From Ophiura sarsii (taxonomy: Eukaryota > Echinodermata > Ophiuroidea > Amphilepidida > Ophiuridae): a DNA stretch of 64,000 nt. Each line of letters starts with the position of its first letter. Position 1 is the stretch's first letter. The stretch is taken from positions 29,971,449-30,035,448 of the forward strand of contig CM069458.1 of the NCBI GenBank assembly GCA_035610835.1. The letters are read 5' to 3'. A program made the translations under genes and the position numbers. Positions 44,652 through 55,482 of this stretch are shown piece after piece. The notes under the pieces were generated by a model. It made no database searches. It was not told the DNA's origin and worked only from the letters and a program-made list of their open reading frames with translations.

Positions 44652-44923
44652 TAACCCTAACCGCACTGAATCTCACTAAATCTCCACGCACATGGTGCTG
44701 CATTGCCTCGATGACGTCCCCTACCGCAGGCATATGTGGGCGGGAATTTTTAGCCCGCATATGCGCTGGGAGTTTAGCTCAGTTGGTAGAGGGACAGACT
44801 GGGGTGCGGATGGTCCCGCGATCGAATCTCGGGGGGTGCTGGGTGATTTTTCGGGTAAAAAAATAGTACTTTTCCCCCCTCCCCCTATTCGCACCAAAAA
44901 CATAGCCGCGGCGGTTAGGGTTA
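44652..44923 (+). mobile_element. tRNA-like TIR unit, type c
   Basis: Longer TIR TAACCCTAACCGC...GCGGTTAGGGTTA. Contains CGATGACGT, an 11-bp stem CATATGTGGGC/GCCCGCATATG with one G-T pair (44731-44763), the core at 44768-44842, and GATTTTTCGG. No TATA box as clear as in types a, b and d. Both ends lie in TTAA. Confidence 0.8.
44768..44842 (+). pseudogene. tRNA-like core with canonical A box
   Basis: TAGCTCAGTTGGTAGAG is a textbook A-box/D-arm, and CGATCGAATCTCG an acceptable B box at the proper spacing. Acceptor and anticodon stems do not pair well. Confidence 0.55.
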
Positions 44924-45456
44924 ATGTTCAATCGAATGCAATCAATTCAGCGGCGACCTCACACGACTTTCCAAAAGACGGGACTCCCTACAGTTGACTT
45001 CAATCCAACTCGTGCGCGACTGGTTTTCAATTTGTCGAGTTCCTGTGAGCAATTTGCTATTTGCATTCCCCCCCCCAAAAAAAAAAAAATCTTCCCCCAC
45101 CCCAAAAAAATCAAATAGTTAAAATGACTATAAAATTTGACAATTTTAGCATAAAATGGCAATTTTTATTTTTTTGCGCGGTCTGTGTGTATTTCTTACC
45201 AAATTAGGTTAAAAATAGACACAATTTGACAATTCTAGCATAAAACAGCTAAATTGTGCGCGCACTCGTGCATTTTCATACCAAATTAGTTATAATTAGA
45301 CCAAATTTGACAATTTTACACAATAATGACAAAAAAATGTGTTCACTTCATGCGCCTCTTCTTTTCTTAAAGCCCCTTCCCCCAAAAATGTCTTGCCTCC
45401 CCCAAAAATGATGATGCTGGTGCCCCCATTGTCCATATTGCACTATTATTACCTAC
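44924..45456. other. Intron 4, left part: no gene seen
   Basis: AT-rich with C-runs and A-runs at 45068-45110 and three loosely repeated ATTTGACAATTTTAGCATAAAA segments (45135-45320). Confidence 0.45.
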
Positions 45457-45566
45457 CACACATTCCATTAGAACACCATCCGGATATGGAAACACATTCA
45501 CTACATGATCCATCTGAACCATCATGCCACGGGATACCCAGCGTGTCATTCTGCCAATAGAATCCA
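45457..45566 (-). CDS. Exon 4: CRISP-like Cys-rich tail of CAP domain
   Basis: Phase 2 in (TTTTCAG acceptor), phase 1 out (G|GTAGGT). It reads GFYWQNDTLGIPWHDGSDGS followed by CSECVSISGWCSNGMC. This matches the family pattern G-N-x ... P-Y-x-x-G-x-x-C-x-x-C ... C-x-N-x-L-C that closes CAP domains in CRISP-like proteins. It joins directly to the EGF exon at 42233. Confidence 0.85.
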
Positions 45567-46334
45567 CTGAAAAGAATTACCGGGAAAATGTCAGTTTGTG
45601 ATCTCTTATACCTACTTGTTTCTATTGGTACAACGCTGACTGGGGATGAAGAAGGGGTATGAACACTTTTTGGATAAAGTGTACTTTAGGTGTCAGATAC
45701 AGATACTGGTATACCAGAATCGCTCAATACTGGAACATAAAAGTTGCCAGCATCGGTCGATACTGGAACGATTTTACTGACCGATACTGGGTATCAGGTG
45801 ATCAGTGGCATAGGAGGGCAGGGGGCGATTCCCCCCACCTAATATGGGGTTGTGTCGGTCGAAATTAGCACTATCGGTTGAGATATGCACAGTTATCAAA
45901 GGCTCACTCTTTTGCGTCGGTTTTGGGAACACCACATCACAACCCCCCCTCCCACAACCCCCCCTCCCCCCTCCCCCTCTCAATTTCTGACTAGGCAGCA
46001 ATTCATAAAAGTTGACTTTCTGGTAAAGTCTTTGTTGGTTCACTTTCATTTTAGAGATAGATCTGTGAGGCATGCCATGCGGTACAGCAGCTATTTCCAG
46101 TGGCGTAGGTACCGGTGGGGGGCCTGGCAGAAAAACACACATTTGTGCCCCCGCCCACAAGCCCTATAAGTGCTCCCGCCCCCAAGCCCTATTAGTGTCC
46201 CCGTCCCTTTTTCCGGATGTAGTGTGTATAGGCATTATGACAACTTACAAGGACCATTTTTCGAGCGTGTTTGGTGTAAAACATGCCCTTTACTCAATCA
46301 ACCTATTGTATTTTTAATGGTTCGATAATATATA
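45567..46334. repeat. Intron 3, right part: GTGGCGTAG-type fragments
   Basis: Two fragments beginning AGTGGCRTAGG (45804-45815 and 46092-46105) with G-rich neighbours, and a repeated GATACTGG motif near 45690-45795. Nothing coding. Confidence 0.5.
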
Positions 46335-48560
46335 GGGTGGTTAAAAAAACCGTTAACCCATTTTTGGCAGCCATTTTTAGCTACTCACTAATATTACTGG
46401 GCCAAAAATCTTAAGCCTTAGCTCATTTTGTTTATGAAAAATGGAATGTTAAAGATAACATGTGTAAACTAGATCTAGTTCTGGTCCGAGACCAGGGCAC
46501 CTTGATTTTTATGAGAAAATGATCCCTAGTGACCTCTTCTTGACCTTTGACCTGGTTATGATGATTGACTTTTATTCTTGCCTGATTGAACCAAACAAGA
46601 TAAAACAGGTCCGATCTAATTCGGAGCATGTCTTGCAAATCGGAACATGTTTTAACTTTTACCCCTGTATAGGTCAATGACCCCTAGTGACCCCATACGA
46701 CATGTCAATTTTAATCGCTGAAATACTGGTATTGGCATGGACCTAAGGAATATTTTGACCAATTCTAATGCACATCAGTCATTTCCTCTGAGACGAGAAG
46801 CATTTTAGTTGAACGGATTGAAAATCGAAGTTTTGACTCCTAGTGACCCCTTCTTGACCTTTGACCTGGTCAATATGATTGACTTATTTTCTTGGCTCAT
46901 CAATCCAAACAAGATGCAACAAACCCGGTCCAAATCGGATCATGTCTTAACTTTTACCCCTGTAAAGTTCAATGACCCCTATTGACCCCTTCTTGACCTT
47001 TGACCTGGTCAATATAATTAACGTATTTTCTTGGCTCATCAATCTAAACAAGATGCAACAAACCCTGTATAAATCGGATCATGTCTTAACTTTTACCCCT
47101 GTAAAGTTCAATGACCCCTATTGACCCCTTCTTGACCTTTGACCTGGTCAATATGATTGACTTATTTGACTTATTTTCTTGGCTCATCAAACCAAACAAG
47201 ATGCAACAAACCCGGTCCAAATCGGATCATGTCTTAACTTTTACCTCTGTAAAGTTAAATGACCCCTATTGACCCCTTCTTGACCTTTGACCTGGTCAAT
47301 ATGATTGACTTATTTTCTTGGCTCATCAAACCAAACAAGATGCAACAAACCCGGTCCAAATCGGATCATGTCTTAACTTTTACCCCTGTAAAGTTCAATG
47401 ACCCCTATTGACCCCTTCTTGACCTTTGACCTGGTCAATATAATTAACGTATTTTCTTGGCTCATCAATCTAAACAAGATGCAACAAACCCTGTATAAAT
47501 CGGATCATGTCTTAACTTTTACCCCTGTAAAGTTCAATGACCCGTATTGACCCCTTCTAGACCTTTGACCTGGTCAATATGATTGACTTATTTTCTTGGC
47601 TCATCAATCCAAACAAGATGCAACAAATCCGGTCCCAATCGGAGCATATCTCACGTTTTACCACTGTATAGGTCAATGACCTCTAGTGACCCCGCGTGAC
47701 ACGTCAATTTTAATCGCTGAGATCGCTGTATGTGCATGGACCCAAGGAATCTTTTGACCAATTCTGACATTCATGAGCCATTTCCTCTGAGACAAGAAGC
47801 ATTTTAAGTGATATGGTTAGAAAATCAACATTTTGACCCCTAGTGACGCCAAATATTTGTTGATTGTAAAAACCGAACTATTATATATGCGTACGGTCAT
47901 AAGGAATATGTTGACCGATTTTGACGATCCTAGGTCATTTCACTAAATAAGAAATGCGTTTTAAGTGAAAATCACGTTTAAACCCCTATAGTGACCCCCC
48001 TGTGACCTTTGACCCCAAACTGTGAGGTCCTGTAATGAAGGTCTGGTAGGGGGTCCTACTGACCAAATATGGTGATTGTAGCATGTAAACTGTAGGAGAA
48101 GAAGCATTTTGTAGATATATTGCCAGAAGATGATGATGAAGAAAGAAACGGTAGAGATAGAGTACCTCGATTTTTGAAAAAATCAAGGTAAATATGTTTG
48201 TCCACAGAAGCCTTCTCATCTTAGTCCATTTGACTAAAAGATTCTGACCAGGAATCAAAGACATGACAAAAAGCACTTTTAGACAACATTTTTAATCAAT
48301 AAGCACAAAATAGGAGTTGGTAAAGATTGCCTAAAATCGAGTATTTTTAGCAGGTCTTTGAGAGAAACTTTGGAGGCATCTGTGGACAAGTCAATTTTGC
48401 ACATGACATCTTTAAACTACATAATGATATTATATTTTTTTGCCCAGTGATGCTCAATAAACACTGCTTTAATAAAACACAAAGACATTTTATAAACGTG
48501 AATTTAGTAAATAGAAGATGGTTTAGATGTCAGATATGGGTTAACTTTTTTAAACCACCC
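46335..48560. mobile_element. 2.2-kb non-autonomous TIR element, GGGTGGTTWAAAAAA termini
   Basis: The left end GGGTGGTTAAAAAAACCGTT, continuing AACCCAT, is matched inverted by ATGGGTTAACTTTTTTAAAC + CACCC at the right, with TA on both sides. The ends resemble the 35414-36081 MITE. No transposase frame; the middle is filled by a 139-bp tandem repeat. Confidence 0.83.
46850..47660. repeat. 139-bp tandem array inside the TIR element
   Basis: CTTGACCTTTGACCTGGTCA starts units at about 46853, 46992, 47131, 47279, 47418 and 47557, so the period is 139 bp with one 148-bp unit that has a 9-bp internal duplication (GACTTATTT). Confidence 0.9.
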
Positions 48561-49413
48561 TATATATATATATATGGGCCCACTTAATATATTTAGTAAA
48601 CTGGTACTGCTGAGTTACTGCTGAGATGGGGGGTCGGGTGGCTGTATTTCTATAGCAAAACTAATAAAAAAAAGTTGATAAAAGAGATTTTTGAGAAGAA
48701 AAAAAATATCATTTTCTCTTCACACATATTTGTCCTATAAGCAATGCTGGCTTTTTCCTATAAAATGAAAAGAAATGTCTTTAGCGGCACCTTTTTGTAA
48801 TAATTGTTTTGGTATATATGCACATTTCTTCTATGAACAGGGCACACCTTTCAGGCCCTGGGCCAGCTTTCGACAACCTAGACTTGCTTCAAGTCTCTCT
48901 TGTTAGTCATTTCCATCTTCCATCCTATTTTTGCTAATTACCTTTTAGTATGCCAGTCATGACACTTTATAATAATGTCCTTAGATATAAGGTCACAACA
49001 TTGACCCTAGCCACTGTTGAGCCATATTACTATCTACTACCCCAGTCACCAATCTACCCAGGTTACTGATCTGCTCGCCCAGGTTACTGATCTGCTAGGG
49101 ATGTGTAGGTATGTAGGCTGGGACACAGTCTGCTTATTGTACCTGTATCCAGTTAGCAAAATTGTTCTGTGGCAGGAAATAATAAGTACAGCATTTTCAA
49201 CTGTAGTAGTATAGTGTAAAAGGGGGTGAGTGATCAGCCTGGCACCAAGGCTATCGACAACCATGCAGAATGGGCTATTACAGTTGAAAAACGTGCACCC
49301 CCAATAAGAGACATGACCTTCCCACCAGGGAGTGTGAATTTCAAATCTACATTGCCTATGTGGAAGAAGGCCATATTAGACCTGTCACCACAAAATGAGC
49401 GTTAAGTCGCCAC
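48561..49413. other. Intron 3: no gene, dispersed-repeat fragment
   Basis: AT-rich. 49270-49370 is a fragment of the dispersed repeat that also gave rise to the 46-bp satellite (CAGGGAGTGTGAATTTCAAA). Confidence 0.5.
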
Positions 49414-49867
49414 ACTGTAAAAAAAATGGACGCCTCAAAAGGTGTTCTGGCTATTAACACCAATTGGTGTTCTATGATTTTAAACTTTTATATTGAAAAT
49501 ATTTACACATATTATCAGTTTTCTCTTATTTAAATAGTATCCTATATCCACAAATATTTGAAAAACATCAAAATCAATATTATCATTACAGGATTAAGTC
49601 AGCTGAAAATTGAACATGTTCTATTTTGAACACCGTGTTAAACAAAGGAACACCTTTCTTACACCTTTCTTAACACCTTTTCTGTAACAGTTTGGGAACA
49701 CCAATGTGTTCTAGAACGCGTCAGGTGTTCACAGACGTGTTAATATTTAAATAAGAGAAAACTGATAATATGTGTAAATATGTTCAATATAAAAGTTTAA
49801 AATCATAGAACACCAATTGGTGTTAATAGCCAGAACACCTTTTGAGGCGTCCATTTTTTTTACAGTG
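49414..49867. mobile_element. Palindromic MITE with CACTGTAAAAAAAATGG termini
   Basis: CACTGTAAAAAAAATGGACG at the left, CGTCCATTTTTTTTACAGTG at the right, and arms over about 130 bp that include the palindrome ACACCAATTGGTGT in each. No coding sequence. Confidence 0.87.
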
Positions 49868-50106
49868 CAGTGTGCATTAGGAGATATGGTCTAATGAACA
49901 TGCCAAAAAACAATACAAAACAAAGGAATTTTTGTCTTTCAATTTGATTTTGATCAGGAATACATTGAGGAATTATGACATGTTGCATATCATTTTAAAG
50001 CTTGTTTTCTGGGCATTCTGAATCTGGATAAACCTCAGAATCTAATTTTCCGACTTAACTCTCATTTTGTGATGACAGGTCTCATATGTCTTTCATAGAG
50101 GGCAGG

Positions 50107-50411
50107 GTTGTCACTAAGGCGGCCGGGAGGAGCCGGCACTCACGATTGCCGACCGGCACTCTTAAAAAAAAAGGGTAAAAAGAATGGCACTATTTTTTTA
50201 AATTTTTTTTTACAATTTGTGGATAAAATCATTAAACTGCCTCATAAAACAAGAAATTATGTGGCAAGAACCCTCAAAGTGCATTAATAACCCCTAAAAA
50301 CATTAAGAAGGCCTCTATACCCCATGCCATGATCCACTGCACTTCGTTTGCAACACTTATTCCGTTCACCGTCAGTAAAATTAACCGGCACTAAATTTTG
50401 GCTAGTGACAA
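50107..50411. mobile_element. MITE with GGGTTGTCACTA termini
   Basis: GTTGTCACTAAGGCGGCCGG at the left and TTGGCTAGTGACAAC at the right form imperfect inverted ends; GAGCCGGCACT and AACCGGCACT are internal partners. Confidence 0.65.
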
Positions 50412-50753
50412 CACTGATAGAGGGTGTATGGATTTAAACTGGAACAGCCCAATGTTTGCACATTTTTGAAGAGGGTCACAACGGATACTTTGAAGGCCCT
50501 GTCTACAATGGCTGCCATGTGTAAGGTTGCAAGGGTGAACCATTAGCACCAGAAGTGTATAACATGTGGCAGCTATTACAGATATAGTGACTTTTCACAT
50601 TTTCACTAAATTAAATCTGAACTAAATGATCATAGTTGCAATAGCTGCTCCGAGTTACATTTAGTTTACACCAATTGCTCAGCATATAAAAAAACCCATA
50701 TAATATAACAAATAGCAGCTATTACAGATAGGACGCTGTAGCACTCGACTTAC

Positions 50754-50875
50754 ACATCAGTATAGATGCATTTCCAGTAGAGCCAGTCCGATTTAGAAAT
50801 CTCCGTAAAAGTATCATATAAGGAAACACACTGTTGCTGCGCACAGCCCACAGAAGTTGCTGCATACCAGCTTAC
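50754..50875 (-). CDS. Exon 3: end of CAP domain
   Basis: The 122-nt exon begins after CTTGCAG and reads VSWYAATSVGCAQQQC, equivalent to the VVW-x-x-S-T-x-V-G-C-A stretch of CAP domains (with one extra residue before W). It then reads through LYD and WLYWKCIYTDV. The donor T|GTAAGT leaves phase 2, which is exactly the phase needed by exon 4. A LINE fragment lies directly upstream of the acceptor. The exact acceptor could be shifted by a few bases. Confidence 0.83.
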
Positions 50876-50879
50876 CTGC

Positions 50880-51390
50880 AAGGTATAATACACATAAAAT
50901 GAATAATATCTGGAAAAGTAAGCTCCCAAGGGACATGAAGCTAAAGCTATTTACAACCAGTGGGACCAGTCCTGATATGGAGCAGAATCCTGGCCAATCA
51001 CTTTCAAAACAGAGAAGGCCTTATAGATGGCTGCTACACTCGTCTCCTAAGAAAGGCGCCAGATGTTTCATGGCAATCGCATACCACCAATAAAGATTTG
51101 TATGGGAAACTATTGCGATCTCTGTGAGGCTATACAGTCGAGGAGACTAAAACTTGCCGGACACTGTTTGCGGAGAAATGACGAAGCAGCAGCGAAAGTT
51201 CTTTTGTGGCAATCCAATCATGGAAGGAGATCCAGGGGACAACCCAGGAAAGACTACATCAGGATTCTTACAGAGGACTGCGGCTTAAGTGGACAAGATA
51301 TGAAAAATTGCATGAATGATAGAGCAGTGTGGAAGGCCATCACAAAAGTCCGATCTTTTGAGTCGCCAGAAGCAAGTAAGCAAGCATAAT
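50880..51390 (+). pseudogene. RTE-like LINE, C-terminal fragment
   Basis: Across frameshifts one reads NNIWKSKLPRDMKLKLF, DGCYTRLLRKA, DVSWQSHTTNKDLYG, then SRRLKLAGHCLRRNDE, LLWQSNHGRRSRGQPRKDYI and MNDRAVWKAI. This order (end of RT, then an AGHC-x-R-x-D-E and GRRSRGxPxK tail) is typical of RTE-like LINE proteins. It starts a few bases from exon 3 in the opposite direction. Confidence 0.75.
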
Positions 51391-51399
51391 ACATACAAG

Positions 51400-51610
51400 G
51401 CATTTGGTAAATTTGGTTATTCCATTTGAAATCTATACACCCCCTGGAAGACATGACCTTAATCTTCCCCACAGGGTGTGTAGATTTCAAATGGAGTCAC
51501 CTATGTATAGGTAACCCCATTTGAGATATACACTCCCTGTGGGGATGATTTTCAGGTAATGTTTTCCATAGGAGGTGTAATGGATTTCAACTGGAATACC
51601 CCATTGCCAT
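51400..51610. repeat. Dispersed palindromic repeat, parent of the 46-bp satellite
   Basis: CCATTTGAAATCTATACACC, GGAAGACATGACCTTAATCT and TTCCATAGGAGGTGTAATGG arranged as inverted pairs; the same words occur in the satellite spacers at 44051-44106 and 44433-44490. Confidence 0.75.
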
Positions 51611-51689
51611 TTGGTCTAAACTCACTTTGTTTCATACCCATTGCACATAGTCGTGTGGTCTTCATTTGTCTAAATTCAGTTATATATAG

Positions 51690-51930
51690 ATGGTATTTTA
51701 GGTTTAGAGTTTAAAGTAGGATTTAGGATACAAGGGTTTCAAGTTGTACAGACAAGGTTTAGATTTAGGGATTATATGGGGTTTGGTTTTACATGGGGTT
51801 GGGATTAGTTTGGGTATAGGACATGGGTTACTAGCGGTAAGTTCCAGTTTGGGTTGGGAGGTTTGGGTTGAGGGCTGGAGGTTTGAGTTCCAGTATGGGT
51901 TTGGTTTGTGGTTGGGACTGAAAACCAAAT
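51690..51930. repeat. G/T-rich low-complexity tract
   Basis: Degenerate GGTTTAGG/TTGGGTTGGG words on the plus strand, A/C-rich on the other; no tandem period is evident. Confidence 0.6.
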
Positions 51931-52439
51931 AAAAATCAGACATGGTAGTCTTATGATACCTTATGTTCAGGGTGTGTCGGAAAGAATACAATGAATCTAC
52001 AAGAAGTATGACATCACTACAGCCATGAAACCACACGTCACACTATCACACAAGACGGTAATTGGTACACCCTAAAGACAAACGCAAATTAAGAGGATAA
52101 TGCCAACGGGAATGCCAATTGTGTGTATGAAATCCTTTGCAAATCATTGTGACTCATTCTATATGTGACCAGTTGCGTCAAAAAGGACATGTTGTCGGCA
52201 AACACAGTTTTGAAATAGAGGCCAATATACTTGGTGAAATATAAGGAAATAATAGAAAAAAATATGCTTCTTCAAATTATATCTTGTGATTAAAAAGTTT
52301 GATCACCTTTAACATGGTATCATTTTCAAACTTAAAATGTCTTCTTTCAATTCATGACAATTACTCAAAATTGACTCATGCCACCAACATGTCCATTTTG
52401 ATGTGACGGGTCACATATCGGCGAAATGAGCCGATTGCT

Positions 52440-52790
52440 TGGAACAACACTGTCAATGCAAAAATGGATGTTGGAGAGGTATGCAAAAAGAAATACAGAG
52501 CAGAGAGGAAAGCATTGGAAAGCCAGCAGATCAAGTCGGCCATCTTGGATGCAGCTAGAAACGATCACATACTCATAGACTGAGAGAGGGCTATAGGATA
52601 ATAGTCAAAGAGGAAGAAGGTATAAAATGGTGGATCTAGGAAGCGATATGGATCAAAAAGAGAATCAAGAGCAACTTGATGAACTGAGACGAGTGCACCT
52701 ACATGTTGAGTAATCTCTACAATCCACTTCTGAAAACGATAAAAGAATCTGGCATCTCTGTCTCCCAAATTTCTGGAAACATTGGTTCCC
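52440..52790 (+). pseudogene. Probable Penelope-like (GIY-YIG type) retroelement fragment
   Basis: With stops and frameshifts: VCKKKYRAERKALESQQIKS, AARNDHILID, then REAIWIKK-like text (EAIWIKKRIKSNLMN) and ECTYMLSNLYNPLL. This resembles a block common in invertebrate retroelement proteins (NHVIDW ... I-K-E-A-I-W-I-R-K ... N-R-D-E-G-x-Y-x-L-S-H). Family assignment is tentative. Confidence 0.5.
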
Positions 52791-53506
52791 AGGTCGGAAG
52801 GTACACAGAAAACTTTTCTAGGTCACAAGTGGGTCACAAGACACATTTACGTGAGTCTTTCTTATTTTAACCACCTAAATGGGTCAATGTGACTCAGATC
52901 ACAAGTACATTGACTCTCTTGTGATGGGTCATTGTAATCCCGAGAATGTAATGGGTCATTTGACTCAATTTTGTGTAGTTACTGGGTCAAGATCGATACT
53001 TGACTCACTTGAATTTATAACTAGGTCAAGATCGCTGTGAGTCACTTTCGTGTTTTACTAGGTCAACAACGATGCTTGACCCGGCTGTATTTTTCTGGGT
53101 CACAAGCGGGTCACTTGACCTATTTGACGTGAGTCACTACTATGTAACTTACCTAGATGGTTGAGATGACCCAGATCATGAAGTAGGCCTACAGTTACTC
53201 ATCTGAGATATGACAATGGGTCAACTAACATACTTGCTTATGTGACTCACTTGATTATGTGCAAGTGTGTCAAGATCGAGTCAATATGAGTCATTTGACT
53301 TACTTGCTCTTGTGCTGGGTCATTCCAACCATGAACGTAAACAGGTAAACTGACTCAGTTCTGTATATAGTTACTGGTCAAGATCGACATCTGACCCACT
53401 TGTATTTTGCAAGTAGGTCAATATCGATATCTGACCCACTTGCATTTTACAAGTAGGTCAAGATCGATAGCGGGCGCTGTGTAGCGCGAATGGCATTATG
53501 GGAAGG

Positions 53507-53661
53507 GTCCCAGCCAACATCGATCGTGGGCCCACTTTGGGCCTTCATGGGACCCTTAATATTTTGTCCACTTTGGCCTGTATACGGGCCAAAGTGGACA
53601 AAATATTAAGGGTCGGTCCCATGAGGGCCTACTGTGGGCCCACGGTCGATGTTGGCTGGGG
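53507..53661. mobile_element. Palindromic MITE, CCCAGCCAACATCGA termini
   Basis: TCCCAGCCAACATCGATCGT, GGGCCCACTTTGG and GTCCACTTTGGCC at the left, inverted as GGCCAAAGTGGAC, GTGGGCCCACGGTCGATGTT and GGCTGGG at the right. The arms are about 70 bp. Confidence 0.88.
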
Positions 53662-53712
53662 TGTGCATCAGCTTCTTTAAAAATAACACCATGGAAAGTA
53701 GATTTCGTAAGG

Positions 53713-54466
53713 ATATATCGTCGTGCGAGTGCAACAATATCGTATCTGCATGCTGCTGTATTTGCAAGAGAAGCATTTTTATGTTTTTCATACTTATTGT
53801 GTTTTTGAGTAAAAATACTATGTTATGGAAGTATAAAGAATGTTTTCTTTGATGATATAAATTGAACATCGTGTCATAAAAATAAGTATTTGAAAAGATA
53901 TTGACATTTTTAGATAACGTAACTGCAATAACAAATCTAGTGAGTGCAACAACAACGTATGTGGCAGATACGTTATTATTGCACTTAGAAAACTTGAGAA
54001 AATATGAGAAATCAGAGTGCAACAACAACGTATGTGGCAGATACGTTATTATTGCACTGAGAAAACTTGAGAAAATATGAAAATCAGAGTGCAACAACAA
54101 CGTATGTGGCAGATACGTTATTATTGCACTGAGAAAACTTGAGAAAATATAAAAATCAGAGTGCAACAACAACGTATGTGACATATACGTTATTATTGCA
54201 CTGAGAAAGCTTGAAAAAAATGAGAAAACAGAGTGCAAGAACATCGTAAGTGGTAGATACGTTGTTGTTGCACTCAGAATAATATAAAATTAAATTAAAG
54301 TGCACTTACGATATTGTTTTTTATTAATTAAAACATAATTAATTTGTTTTAGAACTTCAAAATTAGCTTAAAATGAGCGCAATTACTTACTCTTTCAAAA
54401 TATATAAAAAAGTAAATTTCGCCAAAATGTCACTTACGACATTGTTGAACTCGCACGACGATATAT
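53713..54466. mobile_element. Nested element with ATATCGTCGTGCGAGT termini, carrying a hairpin array
   Basis: ATATATCGTCGTGCGAGTGC at the left and AACTCGCACGACGATATAT at the right. The interior holds the 72-bp hairpin array and a related single hairpin at both edges (CAACAATATCG...). Confidence 0.78.
53944..54290 (-). repeat. Five-copy 72-bp tandem array of hairpins
   Basis: Units start at about 53944, 54017, 54089, 54161 and 54233 (GTGCAACAACAACGTATGTG). Each contains two 17-nt arms around a 7-nt loop. Read on the minus strand (the host-gene sense strand) the arms GTGCAATAATAACGTAT and ATACGTTGTTGTTGCAC pair at all 17 positions if two G-U pairs are allowed; on the plus strand the same positions are A-C mismatches. 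The fifth unit has further changes. Confidence 0.85.
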
Positions 54467-55242
54467 ATCCATTTTATTAACATGATTAATTTGAGACGTC
54501 ACTCACTAAGTGATTGTTCACAAACCAGATACATGGGACCCTTAATATTTCTGAAGACTCACTTTGCAGTTTGTTGAAATTTAAATTGTGTTTCAGTCAT
54601 GTAATTTTTGGTGTGACCCATTTTTCAGTTTGACCCATTTCATCATTGGTGTGTCAGTATGACTCATATGATTTCCAATGTGTGTAACTACATGGATGAA
54701 AACAAAGACCTATGAAAATGGGTCAGTTTGACCTGCTTAGCCATGTCAATCTGACTCATATGAGTGAGCTGATGTGACTCATTTGGATTTGAGGCGAGTC
54801 ATGTGACCCAAGATAGTGAGTACTAGTCATGTGCAGAAACTCGTTAAATTTGAATAACGTGTCATATGACCTATATACATGTGTTGTTGTGACCTACTTT
54901 GTAGGTTATTTTGACCTATTATATGTGTGTCATTTGACCTACTGTATTTGCCAAGGGTGTAACTAGGTGGATACTCACTTACGTGAGTACCGATGACCCA
55001 TTTAAAGTTGTCTGTGTAGTGGATCACAACTTTAGTTATAGTGAGTAATTTTCCAATTATTCACCTCAATCACTGGTTTTGATGAACACAATGTCACTCC
55101 TTATTTATCTTAACAAACCTGATAAAATTATACAATCAAACAAAAGTTGGTTTCTAACAAACAAACAAAAATAAATAAAAATAAACATTAACATTTAAAA
55201 ACAAAAATAAGAGATACACAAAATAAACGTAAGAAAACTCAC

Positions 55243-55482
55243 CACTTTATAGATTTCGCAAAACATATCATCAATCGAACAGGTATCTGTTTCATAATTG
55301 TAATATGGTGCCAATGTGAACCAGGCCGTAACTGACTCTGACAGTTCGAAGTAAGGATTCTGGGTAATTCCTGTGACTTGTACCAAGTATTCATTGTGGA
55401 CGACGCTGTTAGGTAACAAGATTGAGTACTGGCATGTGTCTACTGCATCTTGGGCGTAGCTAGCTAGATCTTCTGCCCAAAA
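55243..55482 (-). CDS. Exon 2: central part of CAP domain
   Basis: Eighty codons, phase 0 at both ends (CAAAG acceptor, G|GTGAGT donor). FWAEDLASYAQDAVDTC is the typical CAP helix with W, LA, A and C in the expected places. SESVTAWF with the following Tyr and the paired Cys residues match the region before the second CAP signature. Where most CAP proteins have a (G)H-Y/F-T-Q motif this one reads CEIYKV, so the second conserved His appears to be missing. The CAP fold probably remains, but the usual cavity tetrad would be incomplete. Confidence 0.87.

Larger units (their letters stand above)
52804..55016. mobile_element. 2.2-kb TIR element with nested insertions, GGGTCA-rich
   Basis: The ends CACAGAAAACTTTTCTAGGT and (inverted) CCATTTAAAGTTGTCTGTG are flanked by TA. 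Both flanks of the element are filled with GGGTCA/TGACTC half-site words (CTAGGTCAAGATCGAT, TGACCCACTTG). Two other elements sit inside (53507-53661 and about 53713-54466). Confidence 0.72.

Noticed and set aside
51744..52036. Overlapping frames in the G/T-rich tract
   Set aside because: Low-complexity sequence keeps frames open on both strands; the predicted peptides show only compositional bias.
53606..54244. 212-codon minus-strand frame with FSSFLSAIITYLPHTLLLHSD repeats
   Set aside because: It is a chance frame over the 72-bp hairpin repeat (72 is divisible by three); it has no signal of selection or homology.
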